Source: JBBDLF01 sp040879025 (GTDB lineage: Bacteria; Pseudomonadota; Gammaproteobacteria; Pseudomonadales; Pseudohongiellaceae). From it: 30,480 bases of DNA. Below, one piece after another: positions 17,028 to 24,935 of this stretch; the stretch's first letter is position 1; each line of letters starts with the position of its first letter. The stretch is taken from positions 1 to 30,480 of the forward strand of contig JBBDLF010000014.1 of assembly GCA_040879025.1 (NCBI GenBank). The letters are read 5' to 3'. The notes under the pieces were generated by a model. It was not told the origin of the DNA. It saw nothing but the letters and a program-made list of their open reading frames with translations, and ran no database searches. Both the position numbers and the translations under genes were made by a program.

Positions 17028-20000
17028 TCACGGCGTCGGCAGGACGTAAAGCCTCTGGGTATCACCGTTGGGAAAGTGCATCAGAACGTCGATGCTGCCG
17101 TCCCCGTTGAGGTCACCGGCGGGCTCGAACAACACCGGCCCCGCGGGTGGGTCTCCATCGCCCGGATTGACCATCCCCGGCGTAACAAGATAGTCCGCCA
17201 TCCCACTCACAACACCGCCGTCCAGATGCACTGTGATCAGGCCGTCACCGCCGATGTCGGCATCCTCCGCGCCGGGCAGCGACAGCAGGGCTTGCGCCAG
17301 GGCGGACCAGTCGGCGGGCCAGGGCGCCAGGCGCTGCTCCCGGCGCGTGCCGTCCGGGGCGTCATACACCAGAGAGGCTTCCGGCACATTGGCCAGCAGC
17401 ATGGAATCCACCAGGCGCAGTCCCAAGGGGGTCGCTGCCGGCACAGGCAAGGCCAGCACCTCGGGCCTGCCCCGGAACACGGCCGTCCCGTCCCTGATCC
17501 ACGCAATGCCGCGGTCGTCGAAGCTCAACGCCGTGGTTAGTACCGCCAGGGCGTCCTGCAGCGCCGCAAGGTCCCCCGGCACGGGGTAGGCCGTGATGCT
17601 CTGGCCAGCGGGCGTGATGAACAGCAGATCGCCGTTTTCATCGAACGCATAGCCAGGCACGAGGTTGTCCGTCTGGGCAATTCGCGCCAACAACAGGTGG
17701 CCGCGAACGCCGCCGCTCAGCAATACCTCCAGAGAGGAGTTCATGTCCTGGATGAAGATGGCCGCGGGATCGATGGTCTGCAACAGGGTTTCCAACGTCG
17801 CCAACACGGTCTCGCCACCCTCGCAGCTCAGGGAACGATTCAGGTCGAGACCATCGACTTCAAGGTTGCCCGCCCAAGGCACCGCCGGCATCATGCCGCT
17901 GAGATTCAGGCCTGAAGGAATCACGGTGGTGGACTCGAAGCAGACCCCTTCGCCCAGCACGGCGTCCGGATGAATGAGGGCATTGGCGCCGATACGCACG
18001 TGGCGCAACACCGTGCCCGCAGTGATTTCGGCATTGATCCGAGCCGGGTTGTCGGCACTGCCGGTGATGGTGCCGCTGACACGGCCGCCTTCTATAACCG
18101 CGTCACCGGACAGGGACACATTGCGGATCTCGCCTGCATTGGTGATCGTTCCCGCCAGCGTGCCCTCTTCCAGAATGCCGTCAGGGCCAATCACGGGATC
18201 AATGAGGGTGCCGGCATTGATCACATGGCTACTGATGGGTTGGGGCTCCGCAGGGATCTCCACCGGGGGTTCCACGGGTGCCGCAACGAACAGCGCCGTC
18301 ACGGCAAGGTCGGCGGTGATATCAGTATCGACCCGGGCGCTGACGGTACTGCCATCGCTCCAGGCCTGAAACAAAAAGCCGGCGTCAGGCACGGCGGTTA
18401 CTGCAGTGGCGTCGTTGCCGTGGGTCACCGTCTGCGCGGTGGTGCCCGTCAATGAGCCGTTGGCGCCAGCGGCATAACTGAGATTATAGGTGACCACCTG
18501 CACATCGAGGATCACCTGGCCGCCGCCCGCGGTCAGGCTGTAACTCAATCCAGCCGCCGGCGTAGGTAGATTCAGATCGTTGTCGGTGAGCGTTCCGGTA
18601 TAGGTGATGAGGGTATAGCTGCCAGCACCGAAACCGCCCAGGTCGGTAATGCTCAGCGTGCCGTCCAGGGTCAGGTCGCCGGTGACGGCGATCAGGTCAT
18701 TGACCCCGCCGCCGACAACACCCGGGGTATCCAGTTCGAAATCGAGCGCGGAGGCGCCGTTCAGTACCAGCGTGCCCGTATTGAGCGTATCGGGGCTGAT
18801 GCCGGGGGTAATGGCACCGCCGTTCACCGTCACGGCGCCGACGCTGCCGCTGCCGCCCAGGGTGCCGCCGGCGTTGACGGTGAGGGTCGAGTTGGCGAGC
18901 GTGCCATTCACCACCAGTGTGCCGCCGCCGACGGTCCAGGGCAGTGCCGTGGCGTTGCTGCCGCTCAGGGTCCACTCGGCCGTGCCGGCCTTGCGGAACG
19001 TATCGAAGTTCAGGTACTGCACGCCGATCAGCGCCGCGTCCAGGCTGGCAGTGCCGCTGCCGCCCAGCTCGAAGACATCGGCGCCGCCAGCGAAATCGAC
19101 GAGGCCGGTGATGCTGGAGCCCGGCTGCAGAACCAGGGTGTTGGCGCCATCGCCGCCGGCGATGGCCGTTTCGGCGTCCGTTTCGGCGGCGATGGTGCCG
19201 CTGTTGATGAGGATCCCGCCCGTGCCGTCAAAAAAAATCGCCTCCCTGCCATTGTCTGGCTGCACGATGGATCCATTATTGGTGACAGTGCTGTTATTGC
19301 CGAAAACCTGCAGAGCCCGGTAATCGTTTGAAACTATCGAACCGTTATTGGTAATGGCGGCATTGTGGCCGGTGCTGGATATACCGCTACCGGGCTTTAT
19401 CTGTATGCTTTCGCCGAAAGACCCGTGGGGCCCTGTCGTGGAGATCGAGCCGTCGTTGGTGATGGTGACGTCGTGTCCAGGGGCAAAGATCGCGGCTACA
19501 TCGGTGGTATTCAATTCCCCGCCCGCTTCGATCAGGCCGGTGCCATTATCATTGAGGATCTGTTGCGTGCTTCTCACCTCGCCGTCGGCAATGGTGAACT
19601 GCGTGACGGGCACTGCGCCCGGAAGCACGTCGATGATGTAGTCGACGACGACATAGCCGGTGTTCGCGGTCGGCTGCGTGTTGAACAGTATCGTCACAAT
19701 CTGGTACGCCGTACCGGTCTCCCCGGCATCGGGCAGGAACTTCACGTAATAGCCCTTGTCGTCGACGTCCACCGAGCTGGGGAAGAGATAGATGGGCGAC
19801 GCTTGGTCAAAGGGCTTGCATTCGACCGTGGATGTCGTGGTGAGATTCAACCTCTCGAAGTCGGTGATCGTGCCCGTGCCGTCAAAATGGATGGCCTGGC
19901 TCGAACCGGTCGGAAAGATGGTTTCTCCCTGCGCTGGGTCGCAGCCCATTGCGAAGGGGTAGTAGTCATCCGCACCCGGGAAGAGATCCATCCCCAGCAG

Positions 20001-20786
20001 GTTGCCCCCGCTTACGTGCATCCAGAGCTCCGTGTCGACCGTGGCGTCGAGATGCATGGTGCCGTATTGGATGTCGAGCGGCACCGAGAAATCGGCGTCC
20101 CGCAGGAAACTGCAACCTCCACGGCCGCAGTTCGGTACGGGGCGGGCATCCGTGAGGCCGGCGCTCCCCCGCCTGGTGCTGAAGCTGGGGCTGTCGTTGG
20201 GATCTCCCGGATCCGAGATATCGCCCGGATACGAGCGCAGGCTGGCGAAGGTGTTGATGCGGTAGGTGGCGGTGTCGCCCGTCGCGCTCCCCTGACCGTA
20301 TTCCAGCGCCAGGGTGGCGCCGTTGAGGGCCGTGCCGCCGCTGAGCGCCGCGTCGATGGTGATGTCGTGGTCGGCCCTGAGAGTGAGGACGTTGGCCTCC
20401 CAGGTCAGCGCGGCACTGACGACGATGCTGCCGTCCTCGCTGCCGGCCCCCGCCGTACTGATGGTCACCGGGCCGTCGTCCAGGCGAGCTTCGACCTCTG
20501 ACGCGTTCACGGTCGAAGCGTTCGCGCTCGGCGTCCAGGTGTCGCCGACCCACGCGCCGCCGCTGCTTGCGCCCGACACGACGCTTACGTCGTAGGCGGC
20601 CCGCGCGTCGGCCGTGAGCAGCAGGCCGCAAAGGGCCAACGATGCGGTTACCGCAGTGCGCCGAAGCCATGGAAACGAATAATACGTGTGAAGCGGCACG
20701 CCATCGGATGCGCCAATTACGTGAGTATGTCTTGGTGTCATGTGTTCCCAGCCCCGGTTGACAGAAGATTCTGCAACCCTGGACAT
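17028..20786 (-). CDS. Large secreted beta-rich surface protein with InlB-like repeat
   Basis: A 1252-residue exported protein. A signal peptide is visible (about residues 42-64, RRTAVTASLALCGLLLTADARA). The N-terminal half is beta-rich, with an autotransporter-associated strand repeat around 615-670 (GGGTLVVNGTLANSTLTVNA, then GGTLGGSGSVGAVTVNGG). Near 768-840 is a divergent InlB B-repeat (YNLSYAAGANGSLTG through FLFQAWSDGS). Next come short TITNAGEI/GTITGS repeats suggestive of a beta-helix, and finally a calcium-loop-like DLNGDGSID near the C-terminus. No outer-membrane beta-barrel or sorting tail is evident. The ATG at 20741, preceded by GGGA, gives a more normal signal peptide than 20786. 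A role in adhesion or surface coating is inference. It lies 141 bp downstream of a LuxR-type regulator gene on the same strand. Confidence 0.72.
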   Translation of the reverse strand: MSRVAESSVNRGWEHMTPRHTHVIGASDGVPLHTYYSFPWLRRTAVTASLALCGLLLTADARAAYDVSVVSGASSGGAWVGDTWTPSANASTVNASEVEARLDDGPVTISTAGAGSEDGSIVVSAALTWEANVLTLRADHDITIDAALSGGTALNGATLALEYGQGSATGDTATYRINTFASLRSYPGDISDPGDPNDSPSFSTRRGSAGLTDARPVPNCGRGGCSFLRDADFSVPLDIQYGTMHLDATVDTELWMHVSGGNLLGMDLFPGADDYYPFAMGCDPAQGETIFPTGSSQAIHFDGTGTITDFERLNLTTTSTVECKPFDQASPIYLFPSSVDVDDKGYYVKFLPDAGETGTAYQIVTILFNTQPTANTGYVVVDYIIDVLPGAVPVTQFTIADGEVRSTQQILNDNGTGLIEAGGELNTTDVAAIFAPGHDVTITNDGSISTTGPHGSFGESIQIKPGSGISSTGHNAAITNNGSIVSNDYRALQVFGNNSTVTNNGSIVQPDNGREAIFFDGTGGILINSGTIAAETDAETAIAGGDGANTLVLQPGSSITGLVDFAGGADVFELGGSGTASLDAALIGVQYLNFDTFRKAGTAEWTLSGSNATALPWTVGGGTLVVNGTLANSTLTVNAGGTLGGSGSVGAVTVNGGAITPGISPDTLNTGTLVLNGASALDFELDTPGVVGGGVNDLIAVTGDLTLDGTLSITDLGGFGAGSYTLITYTGTLTDNDLNLPTPAAGLSYSLTAGGGQVILDVQVVTYNLSYAAGANGSLTGTTAQTVTHGNDATAVTAVPDAGFLFQAWSDGSTVSARVDTDITADLAVTALFVAAPVEPPVEIPAEPQPISSHVINAGTLIDPVIGPDGILEEGTLAGTITNAGEIRNVSLSGDAVIEGGRVSGTITGSADNPARINAEITAGTVLRHVRIGANALIHPDAVLGEGVCFESTTVIPSGLNLSGMMPAVPWAGNLEVDGLDLNRSLSCEGGETVLATLETLLQTIDPAAIFIQDMNSSLEVLLSGGVRGHLLLARIAQTDNLVPGYAFDENGDLLFITPAGQSITAYPVPGDLAALQDALAVLTTALSFDDRGIAWIRDGTAVFRGRPEVLALPVPAATPLGLRLVDSMLLANVPEASLVYDAPDGTRREQRLAPWPADWSALAQALLSLPGAEDADIGGDGLITVHLDGGVVSGMADYLVTPGMVNPGDGDPPAGPVLFEPAGDLNGDGSIDVLMHFPNGDTQRLYVLPTP

Positions 20787-20927
20787 TCTAGGGAACGATG
20801 AAGCGTTTGTGACGTTACTGAATAGTAGGTATTTCCAAGCGGGTAGGGAGCGTGTGGTCAGACCAGTCGCTTGCGATCCTGAACGACGGTTTTGGTTCTC
20901 ATTCTGACGTCCATTCCAGTCTGCCCG

Positions 20928-21755
20928 TCAATGCCCCAGCCACAAGGACAGGAGCCCGGCGCGGCCCCTGACACCCAGCTTGCGGTACAGTTCCACCGCG
21001 TACTGGTGCACTGTGCCGGGACTGAGCTTCAGCGTGGCCGCAATGTCTGCTTCCTTCGCGGCGGTCAGCAGCAGCGCCAGCACACGGCGCTGGGAGGGGG
21101 TGAGACGGGTGTCGGCCACCAGCAGGCCGTGGCTCAACATGAGATGGCGATGAAACCATTTCAGACCCCTCAAGGCATGGCCCGCCAGTTCCGCATCGAC
21201 CGACGAAAAGCGCCGCCGGGTATGGTAAAGATCGAACAGGAAATAGGATTCAGCGTCTTCGTTGACCGGCATAACCACCCAGATACGGTCTGTCAGTCCC
21301 GCCTCTTGATAAAAGGTTTTGTAATGAGCGGTTCGCCTGAAGCGGGCGAAATCCACGAAGCCGTCGCGCAAGCGGTGCACCCGGAACTCACCGGCCTGGG
21401 CCGTGATGGTGCGGGTGGTCATGCCGGGGTCGGTGTCCTGCTCCCGCATGGCCCGGCGAGAGAGTTGCTCCTGAGGAGAGGTGTGGGGGTACAGTGGGCT
21501 GAGCACCCGGCCGCGCCAGCCATGCTGGGGGTCCTGTCGGCCGACGGTGCCGGCGGCGACGCGCACGCCGCCTATCCACAGGGCGTTGTCCGCACGGAGC
21601 CAGCCGCACAGCGTTTCCATGAGATGGACCAGGGCCTCGCCAGTGCGGGATGCGGGAAAATCAGCGAGTTCGTCCCAAAGGCGATGAATCTTTATTTGAG
21701 CGGCCGGGGGGCTGTCTGCATCCATGGTGGTCTGGAGTGAGTATGGAAGCAGCAA
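20928..21755 (-). CDS. LuxR-type transcriptional regulator
   Basis: A 275-residue regulator. The C-terminal 58 or so residues form a LuxR/FixJ helix-turn-helix: LTPSQRRVLALLLTAAKEAD, then IAATLKLSPGTVHQYAVELY and RKLGVRGRAGLL. The N-terminal 200 residues lack a clear receiver domain or autoinducer-binding signature and are of unknown sensing function. A second ATG at 21725 (MDADSPP) may be the true start, because the first ten residues run into the flanking 64-bp repeat. It is encoded directly upstream of the surface-protein gene and is a natural candidate for its regulator (inference from position). Confidence 0.82.
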   Translation of the reverse strand: MLLPYSLQTTMDADSPPAAQIKIHRLWDELADFPASRTGEALVHLMETLCGWLRADNALWIGGVRVAAGTVGRQDPQHGWRGRVLSPLYPHTSPQEQLSRRAMREQDTDPGMTTRTITAQAGEFRVHRLRDGFVDFARFRRTAHYKTFYQEAGLTDRIWVVMPVNEDAESYFLFDLYHTRRRFSSVDAELAGHALRGLKWFHRHLMLSHGLLVADTRLTPSQRRVLALLLTAAKEADIAATLKLSPGTVHQYAVELYRKLGVRGRAGLLSLWLGH

Positions 21756-21812
21756 CGGTACCCCTGATCCACGTTTCTGTCCAATTCCTTGAACACTACT
21801 TTGGCACTTCTC
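21749..21812. repeat. 64-bp direct repeat, copy 2
   Basis: Matches 16921-16984 with five substitutions and no gaps. It overlaps the extreme 5' end of the LuxR-type reading frame. The following 165 bp (21813-21977) contain no gene I can support. Confidence 0.8.
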
Positions 21813-21977
21813 AGCGCTAGCGGAAAATGGGTCCGGTGCTTGCGCTTGTTCAATTTTTCAGACTCTTCGACTCTTCGAGAGCAAAATCACGCCTAATGGC
21901 TGAGCGGATGATAAAGTAGGCTAATAGTCCCAAGGGAGGAATTACGAGGACGCCTATGCAACTATCGTCGCGTGCAA

Positions 21978-22014
21978 TTGATTGTTATGTGTATAGATGC
22001 TATAAATCATACAC
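21978..22014 (+). promoter_or_regulatory. vapBC promoter with operator dyad
   Basis: A -35 box TTGATT (21978-21983) and a -10 box TATAAA (22001-22006) are separated by 17 bp. An inverted repeat GTGTAT (21989-21994) and ATACAC (22009-22014) overlaps the core promoter, as expected for VapB autorepression. GTTATGTGT (21984-21992) within it is 8/9 complementary to ACACCTAAC after vapC, so it may be the start of this cassette. Confidence 0.65.
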
Positions 22015-22047
22015 CATGATGCGAGATGAAACGGGAGTGAGCCACCC

Positions 22048-22242
22048 ATGCGCACGAATATAGATATAGATGACAAGTTAATGGAAGATGCCTTGAAAGT
22101 CACTGGCCTGAAAACGAAGAAGGACGCTGTAGAACTGGGCTTGAAGACCTTGGTGAGGCTGCAAAAGCAGGCTGAAATAAGAAAATTCAGGGGCAAACTC
22201 AAGTGGGAAGGTAACCTGGATGATATGAGAAGTGCGTTGTGA
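22048..22242 (+). CDS. vapB: VapB-type antitoxin
   Basis: A 64-residue antitoxin. The N-terminal MRTNIDIDDKLMEDALK followed by TKKDAVELGLKTLVRL is the ribbon-helix-helix DNA-binding part common in VapB proteins paired with PIN toxins. The C-terminal FRGKLKWEGNLDDMR is the usual toxin-wrapping tail. A GGGAG lies upstream of the ATG. The stop overlaps the vapC start by 4 bp, consistent with translational coupling, and the dyad in the promoter upstream is its likely operator. Confidence 0.9.
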   Translation: MRTNIDIDDKLMEDALKVTGLKTKKDAVELGLKTLVRLQKQAEIRKFRGKLKWEGNLDDMRSAL

Positions 22243-22631
22243 TATTGGTCGACTCCAGCGTTTGGATCGACTACTTCCTCGGCAATGACACCCCTCAAGT
22301 GGAAATCCTGGACAGGAGCCTTGGGGTGAGGGCAGTTGGCGTCGGCGATCTGGTACTTACTGAAGTTCTGCAAGGCTTCCGCAATGACAAGGACTACCGG
22401 ATTGCCAAATCGATTATGGACGGACTTACCATAGTTGACATGCTTGGCAAGGAATTGGCCATTAAAAGTGCGGAGAATTTTCGCAAACTTCGAAAAATGG
22501 GCATTACCATACGCAAGACGGCCGATGTCATTATTGCTACCTATTGTATTGAGCATAGCGCGCCTTTACTTTTTTCTGACAAGGACTTTAAACCTTTTGT
22601 TCAACATCTTCACCTCGCCGAGGTGCGATGA
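22239..22631 (+). CDS. vapC: VapC-type PIN-domain ribonuclease toxin
   Basis: A 130-residue PIN-domain RNase toxin, normal length for VapC. The acidic metal-binding residues are visible: D5 in ILVDSSVWID, E42 in LTEVLQGF, D96 in KTADVIIA and D114/D116 in FSDKDFKPF. It uses a GTG start overlapping the vapB stop. The reading frame ends just before an R''-like ACCTAAC, so vapBC looks like an integron cassette whose attC stem has been lost. It should be held inactive by VapB. Confidence 0.92.
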   Translation: MILVDSSVWIDYFLGNDTPQVEILDRSLGVRAVGVGDLVLTEVLQGFRNDKDYRIAKSIMDGLTIVDMLGKELAIKSAENFRKLRKMGITIRKTADVIIATYCIEHSAPLLFSDKDFKPFVQHLHLAEVR

Positions 22632-22632
22632 C

Positions 22633-22639
22633 ACCTAAC
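22633..22639 (+). other. R''-box remnant of a lost attC
   Basis: ACCTAAC just after the vapC stop. Extended to ACACCTAAC, it matches the reverse complement of GTTATGTGT at 21984 at 8 of 9 positions. No L''/L' stem or R' box follows. Instead a MerR-gene fragment begins, so the rest of the site is gone. Confidence 0.4.
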
Positions 22640-22666
22640 GAGGCAGTAGAAAAATCAGCCTATAGA

Positions 22667-22741
22667 TCATCCTGCAGCCTGTTCCTGTATGAACCAAATG
22701 CCAGGCACGCCGGCGTGTTTCGCCACTTCGGAAATATCCAT
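22667..22741 (-). pseudogene. N-terminal fragment of a MerR-family regulator
   Basis: The minus strand reads MDISEVAKHAGVP from an ATG at 22741, the first turn of a MerR-family helix-turn-helix. It then diverges (GIWFIQEQAAG) to a stop at 22667-22669. Intact relatives continue with a STLRFYE-type helix, so all but 13 residues of the regulator are lost. It faces a MerR/SoxR-type promoter at 22750-22780, its probable former target. Confidence 0.65.
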
Positions 22742-22749
22742 CACCACCC

Positions 22750-22780
22750 TTGACCTCAAGTTAACTTGAAGTTGTACGCT
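22750..22780 (+). promoter_or_regulatory. SoxR/MerR-type promoter with 19-bp spacer
   Basis: A -35 TTGACC (22750-22755) and -10 TACGCT (22775-22780) are 19 bp apart, the long spacer typical of MerR-family activation. The near-perfect dyad CCTCAAGTTAACTTGAAG (22754-22771) differs by one base from the SoxR operator core of the enterobacterial soxS promoter. It drives a truncated gene at 22820. Confidence 0.75.
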
Positions 22781-22819
22781 ACCACCACGTCCAAATCAAG
22801 ACGACTTCAGGAGAGAAAC

Positions 22820-22903
22820 ATGAACAATCTGCTATTCACCTTATTCATCGCGCAAGCAAAAGGCGTGATAACATCCTTTGGTCGCCCAGAAACGCATTGT
22901 TAG
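22820..22903 (+). pseudogene. Truncated target gene of the MerR-type promoter
   Basis: An AGGAG ribosome-binding site (22809-22813) precedes an ATG at 22820. The frame gives MNNLLFTLFIAQAKGVITSF and seven more residues before a TAG that falls inside GTTAGCA, the start of the next cassette. The good start signals and abrupt end suggest the 5' end of a once longer gene cut off when the neighbouring cassette was joined. The product is not recognised. Confidence 0.5.
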
Positions 22904-23400
22904 CAGCGCTCATCTCTGAGCACCTTTTTTATAAATAGCCACTTCTTCCTAGTATACGCATCTCTATCTGTGGGTTCCTCTTCGACCAGAGTGCGCTTTA
23001 GCTTTGCATATCTTAGAGCAATCTCAGGCTGGCCGATTAATATTTCTCGAAACCTTATCCGCTCCTGCCAAAGATCACTCTTATAAGGGACCAAATGTAG
23101 ATGGAACGTTCTGAGTTCAGGGCTTGGCTTACAGAACCAGTGCATAACATCGGACTTGTACGGATAGTAGCAATAGTCAATCCGTTGGAGGATATCTATC
23201 GCCGGCTCCGCGTGCTTTAGGCTACGGACACCAAACATTATGTCGATGGTAGGTTTCGCAAGCATGCCAGGAACCGCGGTGCTGCCGACATGCTCGACGG
23301 AACCGTTTAGCCACGCACCGACCTCTTTTAAGATAAGCTCCTTTTCGCGATGAAACATTTTTGACCAATCAGCTTGGTACTCTTTGAGCTCTATGGTCAT
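22900..23400 (-). CDS. GrpB/UPF0157-family protein (nucleotidyltransferase fold)
   Basis: A 166-residue GrpB-family protein. The family marks are ELKEYQADWSKMFHREKEL at the N-terminus, the glycine-serine motif VEHVGSTAVPGM (about 36-47), the acidic KPTIDIMFGV (D53), and HLHLVPYKSDLW, then RDAYTRKKWLFIKKVL near the end. These proteins share the nucleotidyltransferase fold, but their substrate is uncertain. The ATG at 23400 gives the usual family length, while the frame stays open upstream to 23592 without similarity. The gene is inverted in its cassette, and its TAA stop is the TTA of GTTAGCA (22899-22905). CTGCTAAC at 23418-23425 is the matching R'' box. Confidence 0.88.
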   Translation of the reverse strand: MTIELKEYQADWSKMFHREKELILKEVGAWLNGSVEHVGSTAVPGMLAKPTIDIMFGVRSLKHAEPAIDILQRIDYCYYPYKSDVMHWFCKPSPELRTFHLHLVPYKSDLWQERIRFREILIGQPEIALRYAKLKRTLVEEEPTDRDAYTRKKWLFIKKVLRDERC

Positions 23401-23417
23401 GTACAGAGTCCGACAGC

Positions 23418-23432
23418 CTGCTAACGTTAGAT
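23418..23432 (+). other. Collapsed attC (R'' joined directly to an R'-like box)
   Basis: CTGCTAAC (23418-23425) is the exact reverse complement of GTTAGCAG at the start of the GrpB cassette. It is followed at once by GTTAGAT, an R'-like sequence, with no stem between. A normal attC would have about 40-90 bp here, so the stem appears deleted. Confidence 0.45.
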
Positions 23433-23592
23433 TGGGGTCTGCGATCGATTGATCGATTCCGCGGACACCCGGGTCTGTTTCGTCTTCCCACCAGCCGTCA
23501 CCAGACCCGAGGGCGATGTACGACTGCGCGTACTCTTTTGGGACCCGCCCCAGCAATGCGATGTAGGGAGTGACCCGCTCCTTCGCAAGCAC
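23433..23592 (-). pseudogene. Unrecognised coding remnant next to the IS91 fragment
   Basis: The minus strand is open through this stretch, in frame with the GrpB gene downstream. It encodes IALLGRVPKEYAQSYIALGS, then GDGWWEDETDPGVRGID. The composition looks protein-like, but I recognise no family. It may be the end of another inverted cassette gene whose start was removed by the IS91 element. It could also be chance. Confidence 0.25.
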
Positions 23593-23593
23593 A

Positions 23594-24199
23594 CAGGGCC
23601 TGGACTACCACCCGCATGTGCATGTGGTGGTGCCCGGCGGTTGCCTCAACCCGGCAAGGAAGCAGTGGAAGACCCTGCGTGGCCGCTATCTGTTCAAGGC
23701 CCGGAATCTGGCCAAGGTCTTCCGCACGCGCCTGCTGGAATCCCTCCGGCAGGCCGGTCTGGCATTGCCTGGCCAACTCCCGTCACAGTGGGTCGTCGAT
23801 TGCACCCGCGTCGGCAAGGGCCTGCCGGCCCTGACCTACCTGGCCCGCTACCTGTACCGCGGGGTCATCAGCGAGAACAACATCCTCGATGACGACGGCA
23901 CCCACGTGACCTTCCGCTTCAAGGACTCCCGGACGGGCCGTTACCAAACGCGGACCGTGGCCGGTGAGGACTTTCTCTGGCTGTTGCTGCAGCACGTATT
24001 ACCCAAGGGCTTTCGCCGGGTGCGCGACTTCGGCTTTCTACACGGCAATGCCCGGCAGCGATTGACGAGGGTGCAGGTGGCCCTGGGCGTCATCGCGGCG
24101 TCGGCAATTACGCGCGCGCGGCCACCGTTCCTGTGCTTCTGTTGTCATCAACCCATGACGATCGTTGCCTTCGTGCGGCCCGCCTGGCGATCTGGCTAG
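23594..24199 (+). pseudogene. IS91-family transposase, 5'-truncated
   Basis: A C-terminal fragment of about 200 residues of a rolling-circle (HUH/Y2) transposase. It keeps the HUH motif in YHPHVHVVVPGG, the paired tyrosines in TYLARYLYRG (three residues apart, as in Y2 enzymes), then THVTFRFKDSRTGR and GFRRVRDFGFLHGNARQRL, with cysteines near the end (FLCFCCHQPM). The N-terminal zinc-finger region is absent. Coding similarity begins abruptly near 23590, next to cassette DNA, so the element is broken and cannot move on its own. It nevertheless retains both catalytic motifs. Confidence 0.85.
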
Positions 24200-24286
24200 C
24201 GCCCCGGCGATGGTCTTGAACCCTGAATACACCCAGCAGGGAGGACGCGCTACACACTGAACAGAGACTGATTTTTTATCGCCAAT

Positions 24287-24313
24287 GCCGGGCGAGGGGA
24301 TAACTCGTCCGGC
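24287..24313 (+). repeat. Hairpin in the IS91 3' end (possible oriIS)
   Basis: GCCGGGCGAG (24287-24296) and CTCGTCCGGC (24304-24313) pair at 9 of 10 positions around a 7-nt loop, about 90 bp after the transposase stop. IS91-type elements carry a hairpin-containing origin end downstream of the transposase. The exact element end is unclear. A CTTG tetranucleotide, a known IS91-type target, is at 24400-24403. Confidence 0.45.
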
Positions 24314-24402
24314 AGAAAGTGATTCCCCCTCGGGCTCACCGATAGCCCATTCGTCCTGCCGAGATATTTGCTATAAACAGTGCCTTGATTCGCGACGGGC
24401 TT

Positions 24403-24455
24403 GTCCAACTACAGGATAAGGTCGCGGCTGCGCGCGATATCCTTATTTGTTAGGC
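24403..24455 (+). other. attC recombination site (53 bp)
   Basis: R'' GTCCAAC (24403-24409) and R' GTTAGGC (24449-24455) enclose the arms ACAGGATAAGGTCGCG and CGCGATATCCTTATTT. It is closely similar to the site at 6-58, in length and outer arms. It directly follows the IS91 remnant. Confidence 0.88.
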
Positions 24456-24473
24456 GCAATTGCCGCAAGATTA

Positions 24474-24935
24474 TTAGCGACCATGTGTTGAAATCCGAGT
24501 AAGAAGCAATAATTCGTCGAGAGCCAAAAACAGCATCTCCAAGGGTGGCCAGTATGTTTTATTTCCATCATTGAAAAGCACCGTATATCGAAGTTGGTGG
24601 TGTTTATGCTGCTCTGAAAGACCTGAAACAACCATCTCCGTTTCCCCCGATACGGGTAGCCCTTTCTCCTGTATCACTGAAAGCAACGCAGAGAGATTGT
24701 GGCGGAAATCAAACTTCTTCAAATCGCTTTCTGCGAACCCTCGTTTAAGAAGCGCAGCTTTCAAGAACAATTCAGCGGCCTGGCTAGCCAGGTAATACAA
24801 CGGTATAGCCGTTAGCTTTGTTGGTCGCCCAAGATCGTCTAGCTCAATATCTTGCTTCAACTTCTCAGCACTTGAGCGAAAGTTGATTCCGTTCATATAG
24901 TAGGCAACGGCAAGGGTCAATGTATCTTGTTGCAT
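24474..24935 (-). CDS. HEPN-like protein of unknown function
   Basis: A 153-residue, probably all-helical protein. LYYLASQAAELFLKAALLKR followed by FDFRHNLSALLSVI resembles the HEPN fold, in which a helix ending in an Arg-x4-6-His region often forms an RNase site. Here RHN is present, but the full motif is not certain. The ATG at 24935 is chosen because GGAG lies 8 nt upstream on the minus strand. A longer frame from 24983 would run through the attC core. The gene is inverted in its cassette, and its first codons overlap the attC arm at 24902-24969. No antitoxin partner is visible next to it. Confidence 0.6.
   Translation of the reverse strand: MQQDTLTLAVAYYMNGINFRSSAEKLKQDIELDDLGRPTKLTAIPLYYLASQAAELFLKAALLKRGFAESDLKKFDFRHNLSALLSVIQEKGLPVSGETEMVVSGLSEQHKHHQLRYTVLFNDGNKTYWPPLEMLFLALDELLLLTRISTHGR

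Noticed and set aside
19365..20501. 378-codon frame antisense to the surface-protein gene
   Set aside because: The opposite strand has a signal peptide and recognisable repeat domains. This frame is arginine/glycine-rich shadow coding.
20855..20865. Palindrome TGGTCAGACCA between the LuxR-type and surface-protein genes
   Set aside because: Short, with no run of T residues for a terminator and no supporting second site. It is not strong enough to call an operator.
22880..22905. Possible full attC ending at GTTAGCA before the GrpB gene
   Set aside because: Only the R' box is convincing. Upstream bases show no paired arms, and the SoxR-like promoter remnant occupies the space.
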